DNA of 64,000 nt from Alphaproteobacteria bacterium (GTDB lineage Bacteria > Pseudomonadota > Alphaproteobacteria > UBA6615): the NCBI GenBank assembly GCA_009691025.1, contig SHWB01000005.1, positions 1 through 64,000 on the forward strand, written 5' to 3'. Each line of letters opens with the position of its first letter. Within the stretch, counting starts at the first letter, position 1. Position numbers and translations under genes: made by a program. The notes under the pieces are model-generated. The model saw only the letters and a program-made list of their open reading frames with translations. It did no database searches and was not told the origin of the DNA. Of the stretch, positions 56,294 to 64,000 are shown piece after piece.

Positions 56294-58078
56294 ATGTGCG
56301 GCATAGCCGGGATCATGACGCGCGACGGCGCTGCGCCCGACCCGACCCAGCTCGACCGGCTGGCCGCCGCCATCGGACATCGCGGGCCGGACGGCGAGGG
56401 GCGCATGGTCGCGCGCGATGTTGGGCTGGTGCAGCGACGCCTCGCCATCATCGACCTCGCCGGCGGCGACCAGCCGCTGTTCGAGCCGGGCGGCGCGGCC
56501 CTCGTCGCCAATGGCGAGATCTACAACTACATCGAGCTGCTCGCCGGGATGACGGACGTACGTTTCGCCACGCAATCAGACTGCGAGCCGCCGCTGCATC
56601 TCTACCGCCGGCACGGCGTGGATTTCACCGCTAAGCTGCGCGGCATGTACGCCATCGCCATCTTCGACCCGCTCGAGGACCAGCTCGTTCTCGCCCGTGA
56701 CCCCTTCGGTATCAAGCCTCTGTACTATGTGCAGACCGACCGGCTGTTCGCCTTCGCCTCCGAGCCTCAGGCTCTGTTCGCCGCCGGCATCCTCGCGCCG
56801 CGAATCGATGCGCGCGCGCGTGCCGAGCTGCTGCAATTGCAGTACACGACCGGCGCGGCGACGATCTTCGAAGGGGTCTCGCGCGTCCAGCCTGGCGAGA
56901 CCCTGGTGGTCCGCGCCGGACGCGTGATTTCTCGCGCGCGGCGCCGGGCGCTGCCGGCGGACGCGCCGGAGTCGTGGTCCGACAGCGAGGCCATCGCGCG
57001 CGTCGACGCGGCGCTGACCGACAGCGTCATGGTGCATCAGCGTTCGGATGTGCCCTACGGCATGTTCCTGTCGGGCGGCGTCGACAGTGCCGCCGTGCTG
57101 TCCGTAATGGCGCCCCTCAACGAGCTGCCGGTGCACGCCTTCACCATGGGCTTCGCCGAGCCCGGCGCCGCCGACGAGCGGTCGCGGGCGCGCGAGATCG
57201 CCAGCGCTCTCGGCGCCGAGATGGAGGCGCTGGAATTCTCGTCCGAGGATTTCTGGCGCGTGCTGCCGCAGGTCGCCGCCGCTGCCGACGACCCGGCCGC
57301 CGACTACGCCATGCTGCCGAGCTGGGTGCTGGCCGGCGCGGCGCGGCGGGCCGGGCTGAAGGTGATCCTCACCGGCGAGGGCGGCGACGAGCTGTTCGCC
57401 GGCTATGGTCGCTACCGATATCTCGCCGGCGTGCGGCCGTGGTGGCGCGGCGGGCGTATGATGCGCGCGCGCGGCACCTTCGACGGCCTCTCGGTGCTGG
57501 CGGGGGATGTCGCCGGCTGGCGCGACGGCGTGGCGGCGGCGGAGACGACGGCGCGCCTGCCTGGCCGCAGCCGCCTGCAGGTGGCGCAGGCGGCCGATTG
57601 TGCCGACTGGCTGCCCAACGACATCCTGCTCAAGCTCGACCGCTGCCTGATGGCGCATGGCGTCGAGGGCCGCACGCCCTTCCTCGACCCCGTCGTCGCC
57701 GATGTCGCCTTTCGCCTCGCCGACCGGCAGAAGGTGCGCGACGGTACCGGCAAGTGGCTGCTGCGCAAATGGCTCGACGGCCGCCTGCCGCAGGCGCAGG
57801 CCTTCGCTAGGAAGCGCGGCTTCACGGTGCCGGTCGGCGCCTGGATCGCGCGGCGCGGCGCCGAGCTGGGGCCGTTGATCTCCCGTCACCCCGCCGTCGC
57901 GGAGATTGCCGACCGCAAGGCCGTCGAGGCGCTGTTCGTCGCCGCCGGCGGCAAGCGCGCGGGCTTCGCCGCCTGGACGCTGCTGTTCTGGACCCTGTGG
58001 TACGACCGCCATGTGCTCGGCCGCGTCGCTGCCGGCGACACGTTCGAGGTGCTGCGCGAGGCGAAGGAGGCCGCGTGA
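56294..58078 (+). CDS. asnB: Asparagine synthetase, glutamine-hydrolysing
   Basis: The 594-aa enzyme starts MCGIAGI, giving the N-terminal Cys nucleophile of the glutaminase domain, with RGPDGEG following. The synthetase domain has the PP-loop SGGVDSAAVL at about residue 258 and GEGGDELFAGYGRYRY. It makes asparagine from aspartate, or amidates a surface sugar given its place behind glycosyltransferases; exosortase-type AsnB variants occur in such clusters. It overlaps pyrC by GTGA. Confidence 0.93.
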   Translation: MCGIAGIMTRDGAAPDPTQLDRLAAAIGHRGPDGEGRMVARDVGLVQRRLAIIDLAGGDQPLFEPGGAALVANGEIYNYIELLAGMTDVRFATQSDCEPPLHLYRRHGVDFTAKLRGMYAIAIFDPLEDQLVLARDPFGIKPLYYVQTDRLFAFASEPQALFAAGILAPRIDARARAELLQLQYTTGAATIFEGVSRVQPGETLVVRAGRVISRARRRALPADAPESWSDSEAIARVDAALTDSVMVHQRSDVPYGMFLSGGVDSAAVLSVMAPLNELPVHAFTMGFAEPGAADERSRAREIASALGAEMEALEFSSEDFWRVLPQVAAAADDPAADYAMLPSWVLAGAARRAGLKVILTGEGGDELFAGYGRYRYLAGVRPWWRGGRMMRARGTFDGLSVLAGDVAGWRDGVAAAETTARLPGRSRLQVAQAADCADWLPNDILLKLDRCLMAHGVEGRTPFLDPVVADVAFRLADRQKVRDGTGKWLLRKWLDGRLPQAQAFARKRGFTVPVGAWIARRGAELGPLISRHPAVAEIADRKAVEALFVAAGGKRAGFAAWTLLFWTLWYDRHVLGRVAAGDTFEVLREAKEAA

Positions 58079-59112
58079 CCGACCGCATCACCATCCGCCG
58101 GCCCGACGACTGGCACGTCCATCTGCGCGACGGCGCCATGCTCGCCGCCGTGCTGCCGGCGACGGCGGCGCAGTTCGCCCGTGCCATCGTCATGCCCAAC
58201 CTCGTGCCGCCTGTGCGCAGCGCCGCCGATGCGCGCTCCTACCGCGACCGCATCCTCGCGGCGCTGCCGCAGGGGGCTGACTTCACGCCGCTGATGGTCT
58301 GCTACCTGACCGACGAGACCGACGCGTCCGACCTCGCCGCCGGCATCGCCGATGGCAGCTTCGTCGCGGCCAAGCTATACCCGTCCGGTGCCACCACCAA
58401 CTCGCATGCCGGCGTCACCGATGTGCGGCGCATCGACGGCGCGCTGGCGGTGCTGGCGAAGACGGGCGCGCCGCTGCTGGTGCATGGCGAGGTCACTGAC
58501 CACGCAATCGACGTGTTCGACCGCGAGGCGGTGTTCCTCGACCGCGTGCTGGCGCCGCTGCTGGCGCGCCATCACGGGCTGCGCGTGGTGATGGAGCATG
58601 CGACGACGCGCGAGGCGGTGGCCTTCGTGCGCGCGCACGCGCCGCGCGTCGCCGCCACCATCACCGCGCACCACCTCATCATCAACCGCAATGCGCTGTT
58701 CCAGGGCGGGCTGCGACCGCACCATTACTGCCTGCCGGTGGCCAAGCGCGAGGTGCATCGACTGGCCCTGCGCGAGGCGGCGATCTCGGGCGAGGCCGCC
58801 TTCTTCCTCGGCACCGACTCCGCGCCGCATCCGGTGAGCGACAAGGAGATGGATTGCGGCTGCGCCGGCATCTTCACTGCCCTGGCTGCGATGGAGCTTT
58901 ACACCGAGGTCTTCGCCGAAGAGGGCCGGCTGGACCGGCTGGAGTCCTTCGCCTCGCTCAACGGCCCCGCCTTCTACCGCCTGCCGCCGAACGAGGCGCG
59001 GGTGACGCTGGAACGGCGCCAGTGGACGTTGCCGAAGCTGCACAAGGTCGCCGGAGGATCCGGCGTCGTGCCGTTCCGGGCGGGGGACGAGGTGGGGTGG
59101 GCGCTGGCCTAA
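58075..59112 (+). CDS. pyrC: Dihydroorotase (class II, homodimeric)
   Basis: GTG start coupled to the asnB stop; 345 aa, the standard PyrC length. Zinc ligands and catalytic residues are seen: HVHLRDG, the carboxylated Lys in AAKLYPSGATTNS, His in LVHGEV, EHATT, ITAHHL with NRN, and the catalytic Asp in GTDSAPH. It catalyses ring closure of carbamoyl-aspartate in pyrimidine synthesis. It is intact and ends TAA, followed by an inverted repeat. Confidence 0.95.
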   Translation: MTDRITIRRPDDWHVHLRDGAMLAAVLPATAAQFARAIVMPNLVPPVRSAADARSYRDRILAALPQGADFTPLMVCYLTDETDASDLAAGIADGSFVAAKLYPSGATTNSHAGVTDVRRIDGALAVLAKTGAPLLVHGEVTDHAIDVFDREAVFLDRVLAPLLARHHGLRVVMEHATTREAVAFVRAHAPRVAATITAHHLIINRNALFQGGLRPHHYCLPVAKREVHRLALREAAISGEAAFFLGTDSAPHPVSDKEMDCGCAGIFTALAAMELYTEVFAEEGRLDRLESFASLNGPAFYRLPPNEARVTLERRQWTLPKLHKVAGGSGVVPFRAGDEVGWALA

Positions 59113-59140
59113 ATCGCCTGAATCTCCTTCCCCGTGAAAC

Positions 59141-59222
59141 GGGGGAGGGTAGGGTGAGGGTATTACCGCCACGCTGGTAGGCAGGCCGAGCGTGTCTGCT
59201 TCACCCTCACCCTGCCCTCCCC
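59141..59222. repeat. Inverted repeat downstream of pyrC
   Basis: Arms GGGGAGGGTAGGGTGAGGGT (59142-61) and CACCCTCACCCTGCCCTCCC (59202-21) are near-perfect complements flanking a 40-base loop. A third GGGGGAGGG follows. pyrC and the SGNH gene converge here, so it may serve as a bidirectional transcript end. It is of the common CCCTCACCC intergenic type. Confidence 0.65.
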
Positions 59223-59261
59223 AGCGTCGCGGGGGAGGGTTCAGCCGTTCCGCCCGGTCAG

Positions 59262-60299
59262 TCAGCGGGCGGCGACAATCCGGTTCGTCGATAGGTAGTC
59301 GAACAAACAGCGCGCCACCTCGCGGTGCGCCAGTGCGCTGAAATGGCTGTCGTCCGGCCGCACCCACAGGACCGACGTATCGTCGGCCTACCCGCGCAGG
59401 CAGTCGTCGAGCAGCAGCCGGTGACCGATACCGGCGACGCGTGCGCCGGCGGCGACCGCCTCGCTGATCTCCCGGTAAGGATCGTCGGCCGGGTTGCGGG
59501 TGATGCGCGTCGTGCAGTAATGGATGCCGAGCACAAGGGCAGACCCCTTCGCCAGGGTCAGTGTGGCGATGTCGCGGAAGGCGGCCGACGCCTCCCGCCA
59601 TCCCGGCGCATCCGGCCGGTACACGGCACGGTGGCTGCGCAGGCCGGCCTCGAACTCGTCGAGCGCCGGCCCCTCGGCATTAGCGCTGTCGCGCCGCAGG
59701 ATGAAATAGTAGCGGTATGCCAGGTGGTAGAGATGAAAGCGGCGCAAGAAATCCTTCAGCGCCCGCAGCACCGGGCGCCGGTTCAGGGCCCCGGACAGTT
59801 CGTCCTGGTCCATGACGACGGGGTCGTTGGCAACCGTGTACTGCAGGATTACGACGTCGAGATTGTAGGTGTCGATGACGTCGCGCATCTGCAGGTACTC
59901 CATGCGCGTGTTGTAGCTGGGCACGCCGAAATTGAAGACTTGCGCCTCGATCCCGGCATAGCGCCGGAGTTGCTTCTCGAGCAACTGGGTGAAGGTTTCC
60001 TCCGGCGCGACGACGGGCCCTAAGGTCATGGAATCGCCGAAGACGCCGATGCGGACGCAGTTGGCGCGCAGGCAGACCTACCGCTCGGCGTCGCGCAGGC
60101 CCCGGCTGTCGATGCGCACCGGGGCGTCGTAGGAGCCGCTCTCGTGGCCAGGGCGCAGCTCGTAGCGGCGCTAGGGATGGATCCGCGCCAGGTCGGGGGC
60201 TAAGGCGGCCGGCAGCTGCGACAGGATCGCCTCGCAGGCCGCCAGAGCCACGACGAGGCTGACGTTCACCATGAGACCGTTGACGATCCATTTTCGCAT
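59262..60299 (-). CDS. SGNH-hydrolase-fold, AlgJ/AlgX-like membrane-anchored protein with three in-frame TAG codons
   Basis: The frame is 346 codons with no indel, starting at ATG with GGAG upstream and an N-terminal membrane helix (GLMVNVSLVVALAACEAIL). Motifs are IGVFGDSMTLG (Ser), FNFGVPSYNT, and DDSHFSALAH (Asp/His). TAGs are 60171-73 (RIHP*RRYELRPG), 60078-80 (DAER*VCLRAN) and 59388-90 (CLRG*ADDTS). Glu suits all three, most clearly the first; no close relative is available for proof. Such proteins acetylate or de-acetylate exopolysaccharide, in keeping with the glycosyltransferases nearby. Confidence 0.65.
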
Positions 60300-60442
60300 C
60301 CGCCGCTCCATTCCGCAGCGGGCCATCCCGGCCCGGAGCCCGCCGCCGGCCCGATCACGGAGCGAGCACAGGTGCCGCGCCAGCCTGACAAGCAACACGG
60401 CACGGCCTAAAATTATTCCTTCACATTCATCGGGAGACCGTC

Positions 60443-61606
60443 ATGAGCGCCTGCATCGTCGGCTGGCACCACCTGAAATTCGGCAAGCACGAAGGCCGCG
60501 ACATCGAGGATCTGATCGTAGAGTCCTCGGTCGGCGCCATGGCCGATGCCGGCATCGAGCCACGCGATGTCGACGCCATCTATCTCGGCACCTTCGGCGG
60601 CGCTCTGGTGCGCCAGGCCTTCCCGGCCTCGCTCGTGCTGCAGGCGCATCCCGATCTGCGCTTCAAGCCGGCGACCCATGTCGAGAATGCCTGCGCCACC
60701 GGCTCGGCGGCGGTCTACCAGGGCCTCGACCGCATCGCTGCGAAGAAGGCGCGTTTCGTGCTCTGCGTTGGCATGGAGAAGATGACCGAGGTCACCGGCG
60801 AGGTACTCGGCGGCATCCTCGCCCAGGGCGCCTATCTGCGCGAGGAGCACGTCACCTCCTTCGCCGCCGTCTTCGGCCAGATCACCGAGCGCTATTTCCA
60901 GCGCTACGGCGACCAGTCCGACGCGCTGGCGATGATCGCGGCCAAGAACCACAAGAACGGCTGCGACAACCCGTGGGCGCAGATGCAGAAGGATCTCGGC
61001 TACGAGTTCTGCCGCAACGTGTCGGAGAAGAACCCGATGGTCGCCGGCCCGCTCAAGCGCACCGACTGCTCGCTGGTGTCGGACGGCGCCGCCGCCCTCG
61101 TGCTCGCCGACCTCGACACGGCATTGTCGATGAAGAAGGCGGTCTATTTCCGCGCCGCCCAGCATGTGCAGGACTTCCTGCCGATGTCGAAGAAGGACAT
61201 GGTCGATTTCGAGGCGCCAACGGAAGCGTTCCGGCGGGCCTATGCGCAGGCCCGCGTGTCGGTCGACGATATCTCCTTCGCCGAGGTGCATGACTGCTTC
61301 ACCACGGCCGAGCTGCTGTCCTACGAGGCGCTGGGCCTGACGCCGAAGGGCGAGGGCGCGCGAGCCATCACCGAGGGCTGGACGCAGAAGGACGGCAAGC
61401 TGCCGGTCAACCGCTCGGGCGGCCTCAAATCTAAGGGCCACCCGCTCGGCGCCACCGGCGTGTCGATGCACATCCTGTCCTCCATGCAGCTCACCGGCAC
61501 CGCCGGCAAGATGCAGCTGCCCAACCCGAAGCTGGGCGCCATCTTCAACATGGGCGGCACCGCGGCGGCCAACTACGTCTCGATCCTCGAGCCGCTGCGC
61601 GGGTAG
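60443..61606 (+). CDS. Thiolase-family acyl-CoA acetyltransferase (SCP-x-like), copy 1
   Basis: The 387-aa thiolase has the nucleophile Cys in VENACATGSAAVYQ, the His motif SFAEVHDCFTTAELL, and the C-terminal GGLKSKGHPLGATGV. The sequence type is that of SCP-x/FadA-like thiolases in lipid or steroid side-chain catabolism. The SD is GGGAGA. It ends GLRG-type (PLRG) at TAG, while copy 2 ends PLRA at TGA at the same position, so TAG is a true stop here. Confidence 0.92.
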   Translation: MSACIVGWHHLKFGKHEGRDIEDLIVESSVGAMADAGIEPRDVDAIYLGTFGGALVRQAFPASLVLQAHPDLRFKPATHVENACATGSAAVYQGLDRIAAKKARFVLCVGMEKMTEVTGEVLGGILAQGAYLREEHVTSFAAVFGQITERYFQRYGDQSDALAMIAAKNHKNGCDNPWAQMQKDLGYEFCRNVSEKNPMVAGPLKRTDCSLVSDGAAALVLADLDTALSMKKAVYFRAAQHVQDFLPMSKKDMVDFEAPTEAFRRAYAQARVSVDDISFAEVHDCFTTAELLSYEALGLTPKGEGARAITEGWTQKDGKLPVNRSGGLKSKGHPLGATGVSMHILSSMQLTGTAGKMQLPNPKLGAIFNMGGTAAANYVSILEPLRG

Positions 61607-61633
61607 GGGCCCGCGACGGCCTCGTCCTTCGTC

Positions 61634-61724
61634 CCTCGACAGGCTCTGGATAAGGAGGCTCAGGATGAGGGCATGATCGTTACAAGCCGCCTCACCCTGA
61701 GCCCGTCGAAAGCCGAGGCGGCCA
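61634..61724. repeat. Intergenic inverted repeat between the two thiolases
   Basis: Left arm CCTCGACAGGCTC...GAGGCTCAGGATGAGGG and right arm CCTCACCCTGAGCCCGTCGAAAGCC are complementary with small gaps. This is the CTCAGGATGAGGG/CCCTGAGC family of intergenic elements. Nothing else is seen in the 236-base gap except an SD-like AAGGAGAT before copy 2. Confidence 0.6.
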
Positions 61725-61842
61725 GGCGCGGAGAGGGCGGCTTTGGCCGGCTGACAGCGCCGTCTGGACGACCTATATTGCGCTGCACACCAATCGCAGA
61801 GGGGGCGCCGGCATTGCCGCGCCGCCGGACAAGGAGATCGTC

Positions 61843-63006
61843 ATGAGCGCCTGCATCGTCGGCTGGCACCATCTGAAATTCGGCAAGCACGAAGGCCGCG
61901 ACATTGAGGACATGATCGTCGAGGCTGCCGCCGGCGCCATGGCCGATGCCGGCATCGAGCCGCGCGAGGTCGATGCGATCTACCTCGGTACCTTCAACGG
62001 CGGCTTCGTGAAGCAGGAATTCCCCGCCTCCCTCGTGCTGCAGGCCCATCCCGACCTGCGCTTCAAGCCGGCGACCCATGTCGAGAACGCCTGCGCCACC
62101 GGCTCGGCCGCGCTCTACCAGGGGCTCGACCGCATCGCCGCAGGGCGCGCCCGCTTCGCTCTCATCGTCGGCGTCGAGAAGATGACCGAGGTGTCGGGCG
62201 AGGTGCTCGGCGGCATCCTGTCGAAAGCCTCCTACCTGCGCGAGGAATCGGCCTCGTCCTTCGCCGAGATATTCGGCCACATCACCGAGCGATATTTCCA
62301 GGTCTATGGCGACAAGTCCGACGCGCTGGCGATGATCTCGGCCAAGAACCACAAGAACGGCGTCACCAACGAATGGGCGCAGATCCGCAAGGATCTCGGC
62401 TACGATTTCTGCCGCAACGTGTCGGAGAAGAACCCGGTCGTCGCCGGCCCGCTGAAGCGCACCGACTGTTCGCTGGTCTCGGACGGCGCCGCGGCCCTCG
62501 TGCTCGCCGACCTCGACACGGCGCTGGGCATGAAGAAGGCGGTGTATTTCCGCGCCGCCCAGCATGTGCAGGATTTCCTGCCGACCTCGCGCCGCACCGT
62601 CATCGATTTCGAGGGGCCGGCCGAGGCCTTCAAGCGCGCCTACGCGCAGGCCGGCGTCGACCTCGCCGATCTGTCCTTCGCCGAGGTGCATGACTGCTTT
62701 ACGACGGCCGAACTGCTGTCCTACGAGGCCATGGGCCTGACGCCGCGTGGCGAGGGCGAGCGGGCCATCAAGGAGGGCTGGACCCAGCCCGACGGCAAGC
62801 TGCCGGTCAACCGTTCCGGCGGCCTTAAGGCCAAGGGCCATCCGCTGGGCGCTACAGGCGTGTCGATGCACATCCTCGCCTCCATGCAGGTCACCGGCAC
62901 GGCCGGCCCGCTGCAACTGCCGGGCGCGAAGCTGGGCATGACCTTCAACATGGGCGGCTCGGCGGTATCGAACTACGTGTCGATCCTCGAACCGCTGCGC
63001 GCCTGA
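61843..63006 (+). CDS. Thiolase-family acyl-CoA acetyltransferase (SCP-x-like), copy 2
   Basis: 387 aa, exactly the same length as copy 1 and very similar along its whole length (identical first 20 residues). Cys in VENACATGSAALYQ, HDCFTTAELL and GGLKAKGHPLGATGV are all present. SD is AAGGAGA. It ends with TGA 10 bases before the reductase gene, suggesting an operon. The pair may differ in acyl-chain preference. Confidence 0.92.
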   Translation: MSACIVGWHHLKFGKHEGRDIEDMIVEAAAGAMADAGIEPREVDAIYLGTFNGGFVKQEFPASLVLQAHPDLRFKPATHVENACATGSAALYQGLDRIAAGRARFALIVGVEKMTEVSGEVLGGILSKASYLREESASSFAEIFGHITERYFQVYGDKSDALAMISAKNHKNGVTNEWAQIRKDLGYDFCRNVSEKNPVVAGPLKRTDCSLVSDGAAALVLADLDTALGMKKAVYFRAAQHVQDFLPTSRRTVIDFEGPAEAFKRAYAQAGVDLADLSFAEVHDCFTTAELLSYEAMGLTPRGEGERAIKEGWTQPDGKLPVNRSGGLKAKGHPLGATGVSMHILASMQVTGTAGPLQLPGAKLGMTFNMGGSAVSNYVSILEPLRA

Positions 63007-63016
63007 GGCAGACATC

Positions 63017-64000
63017 ATGGCCGACACGTTCAGGGCCCTCGTCCTCGACGAGGCCGAGGGGAAAGTCACGGCAGTGATCCGCCAGCTGAAGACGGACGAT
63101 CTGCCCGCCGGCGACGTCACCGTCGCGGTCGAGTATTCCGACCTCAATTTCAAGGACGGGCTGGTCGTCAACGGCAATATTGGCCGGCTGGTGAGGAAAT
63201 TCCCGCATGTGCCGGGCATCGACTTCGCCGGCACGGTCGAGGCCTCCTCGGATGCACGCTACAAGTCCGGCGACAAGGTGGTGCTGACCGGCTGGCGCGT
63301 CGGCGAGGTGCATTGGGGCGGCTTCGCCGGAAAGGCGCGGGTCAAGGCCGACTGGCTGGTGAAGCTGCCTGCAGGCCTGACGACGCAGCAGGCGATGGCC
63401 GTCGGCACCGCCGGATTCGCCTCCATGCTGGCGGTCGACGCGCTGGAGGCCCATGGCCTGACGCCTGCCAGGGGAGAGGTGCTGGTGACGGGTGCGGCCG
63501 GCGGCGTCGGCTCGGTCGCCATCGCCATCCTCGGCAAGCGCGGCTACACGGTGGCGGCCTCGACCGGGCGGCTGGCCGAGGCCGATTATCTGAAGGGCCT
63601 CGGTGCCGCGACCATCGTCGACCGCAAGGAATTGTCGGAGCACGAGCCGAAGCCGCTCGAAGCCGAGCGCTGGGCCGGCTGCGTCGACAGCGTCGGCGCC
63701 ACGACCCTGGCGACGGTGCTGGCGCAGATGAAGTATGGCGGCTCGGTGGCCGCCTGTGGCCTCGCCGGCGGCAACAAGCTGGGCACCACGGTTATCCCCT
63801 TCCTGCTGCGCGGGATCAACCTGCTGGGCATCGACTCGGTGATGCAGCCGCACGCCGCGCGCGAACGCATCTGGGCGCGCATCGCGGCCGAAGTGCCGGG
63901 CGAGACCCTCGACCGGCTGACGACCATCCACCGGCTGGAAGAGGTGCCGGAGCTTGCCCGCACCATCCTCGCGGGCGGGGTGCGCGGCCGCACTGTGATC
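63017..64000 (+). CDS. acuI: Acrylyl-CoA reductase AcuI/YhdH-like (MDR family), 3' end outside window
   Basis: The frame is open from ATG 63017 to the window edge (328 codons), so it is absent from the track. It begins with FRALVLDEAEGKVTA and contains YSDLNFKDGLVV, FPHVPGIDFAGTVE, GWRVGEVHWGGFA and the Rossmann motif TGAAGGVGSVA. These are hallmarks of zinc-free NADPH-dependent acrylyl-CoA reductases, which detoxify acryloyl-CoA from propionate-type or DMSP catabolism. Placement after thiolases fits acyl-CoA metabolism. Confidence 0.88.
   Translation, partial: MADTFRALVLDEAEGKVTAVIRQLKTDDLPAGDVTVAVEYSDLNFKDGLVVNGNIGRLVRKFPHVPGIDFAGTVEASSDARYKSGDKVVLTGWRVGEVHWGGFAGKARVKADWLVKLPAGLTTQQAMAVGTAGFASMLAVDALEAHGLTPARGEVLVTGAAGGVGSVAIAILGKRGYTVAASTGRLAEADYLKGLGAATIVDRKELSEHEPKPLEAERWAGCVDSVGATTLATVLAQMKYGGSVAACGLAGGNKLGTTVIPFLLRGINLLGIDSVMQPHAARERIWARIAAEVPGETLDRLTTIHRLEEVPELARTILAGGVRGRTVI

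Overview
The window is one continuous stretch of very GC-rich DNA with dense, mostly SD-led genes, ATGA/GTGA stop-start overlaps, TGA as the usual stop, and a typical alphaproteobacterial gene stock (CoxL-type molybdo-hydroxylases, LLM flavoproteins, many SDRs, CaiB-type CoA transferases, NIPSNAP, DMT exporters, an N-terminally extended SelD). I infer an environmental alphaproteobacterium, perhaps Rhodospirillales-like; no 16S or marker tree supports this.

Layout. 1-3.05 kb: left-edge permease, a frameshifted cNMP-binding protein, a broken SDR, an intact 2-hydroxyacid dehydrogenase and a broken isochorismatase. 3.1-13.5 kb: a complete selenocysteine (Sec) system, with selA-selB behind an internally deleted zinc alcohol dehydrogenase, selC (tRNA-Sec), and selD fused to an NADH-dehydrogenase-like domain. 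A lone CoxL and three small genes lie among them. 13.5-16.2 kb: a rearranged junction with a TRAP DctM remnant, a NIPSNAP gene and a glutathione-transferase-like gene full of in-frame stops. 16.3-25.3 kb: CoxL, hydrolase, LLM flavoprotein, three tandem EamA transporters, SDR, and a disrupted nuclease-like gene. 25.3-43.6 kb: a catabolic region with a Rieske oxygenase, CoA transferases, an LLM flavoprotein, two PRISE-type enone reductases, a third CoxL, CocE hydrolase remnant, cyclase, ThDP enzyme and four tandem SDRs. 43.7-53.2 kb: BI-1/YccA, a ybbP-ybbA/tesA locus, FIST, ThpR, sirtuin, a UDG-like gene, and YgfZ. 53.3-60.3 kb: glycosyltransferases, asnB, pyrC and an SGNH protein. 60.4-64 kb: two paralogous thiolases and an acrylyl-CoA reductase-like gene running off the edge.

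The most striking signal is that eleven genes carry in-frame UAA/UAG codons, about 26 in all. Wherever the family is recognisable these fall on glutamate positions (GAR to TAR). Several of these genes are otherwise full length with catalytic motifs intact; others also have frameshifts. An intact paralogue in the same window (LLM flavoprotein, 29.3-30.4 kb, exactly the same length) has Glu at three of the four stop positions of its interrupted sister at 19.5-20.6 kb. One interrupted gene also has an in-frame UGA exactly at its thioredoxin-fold catalytic Cys, in a window encoding SelA, SelB, SelC and SelD, so it is a selenoprotein candidate. The competing explanations are gene-specific decay under a G:C-to-T:A mutational bias, consensus errors, or readthrough/reassignment of UAR as Glu. 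Other genes clearly terminate at TAG, so a clean genome-wide reassignment is unlikely.
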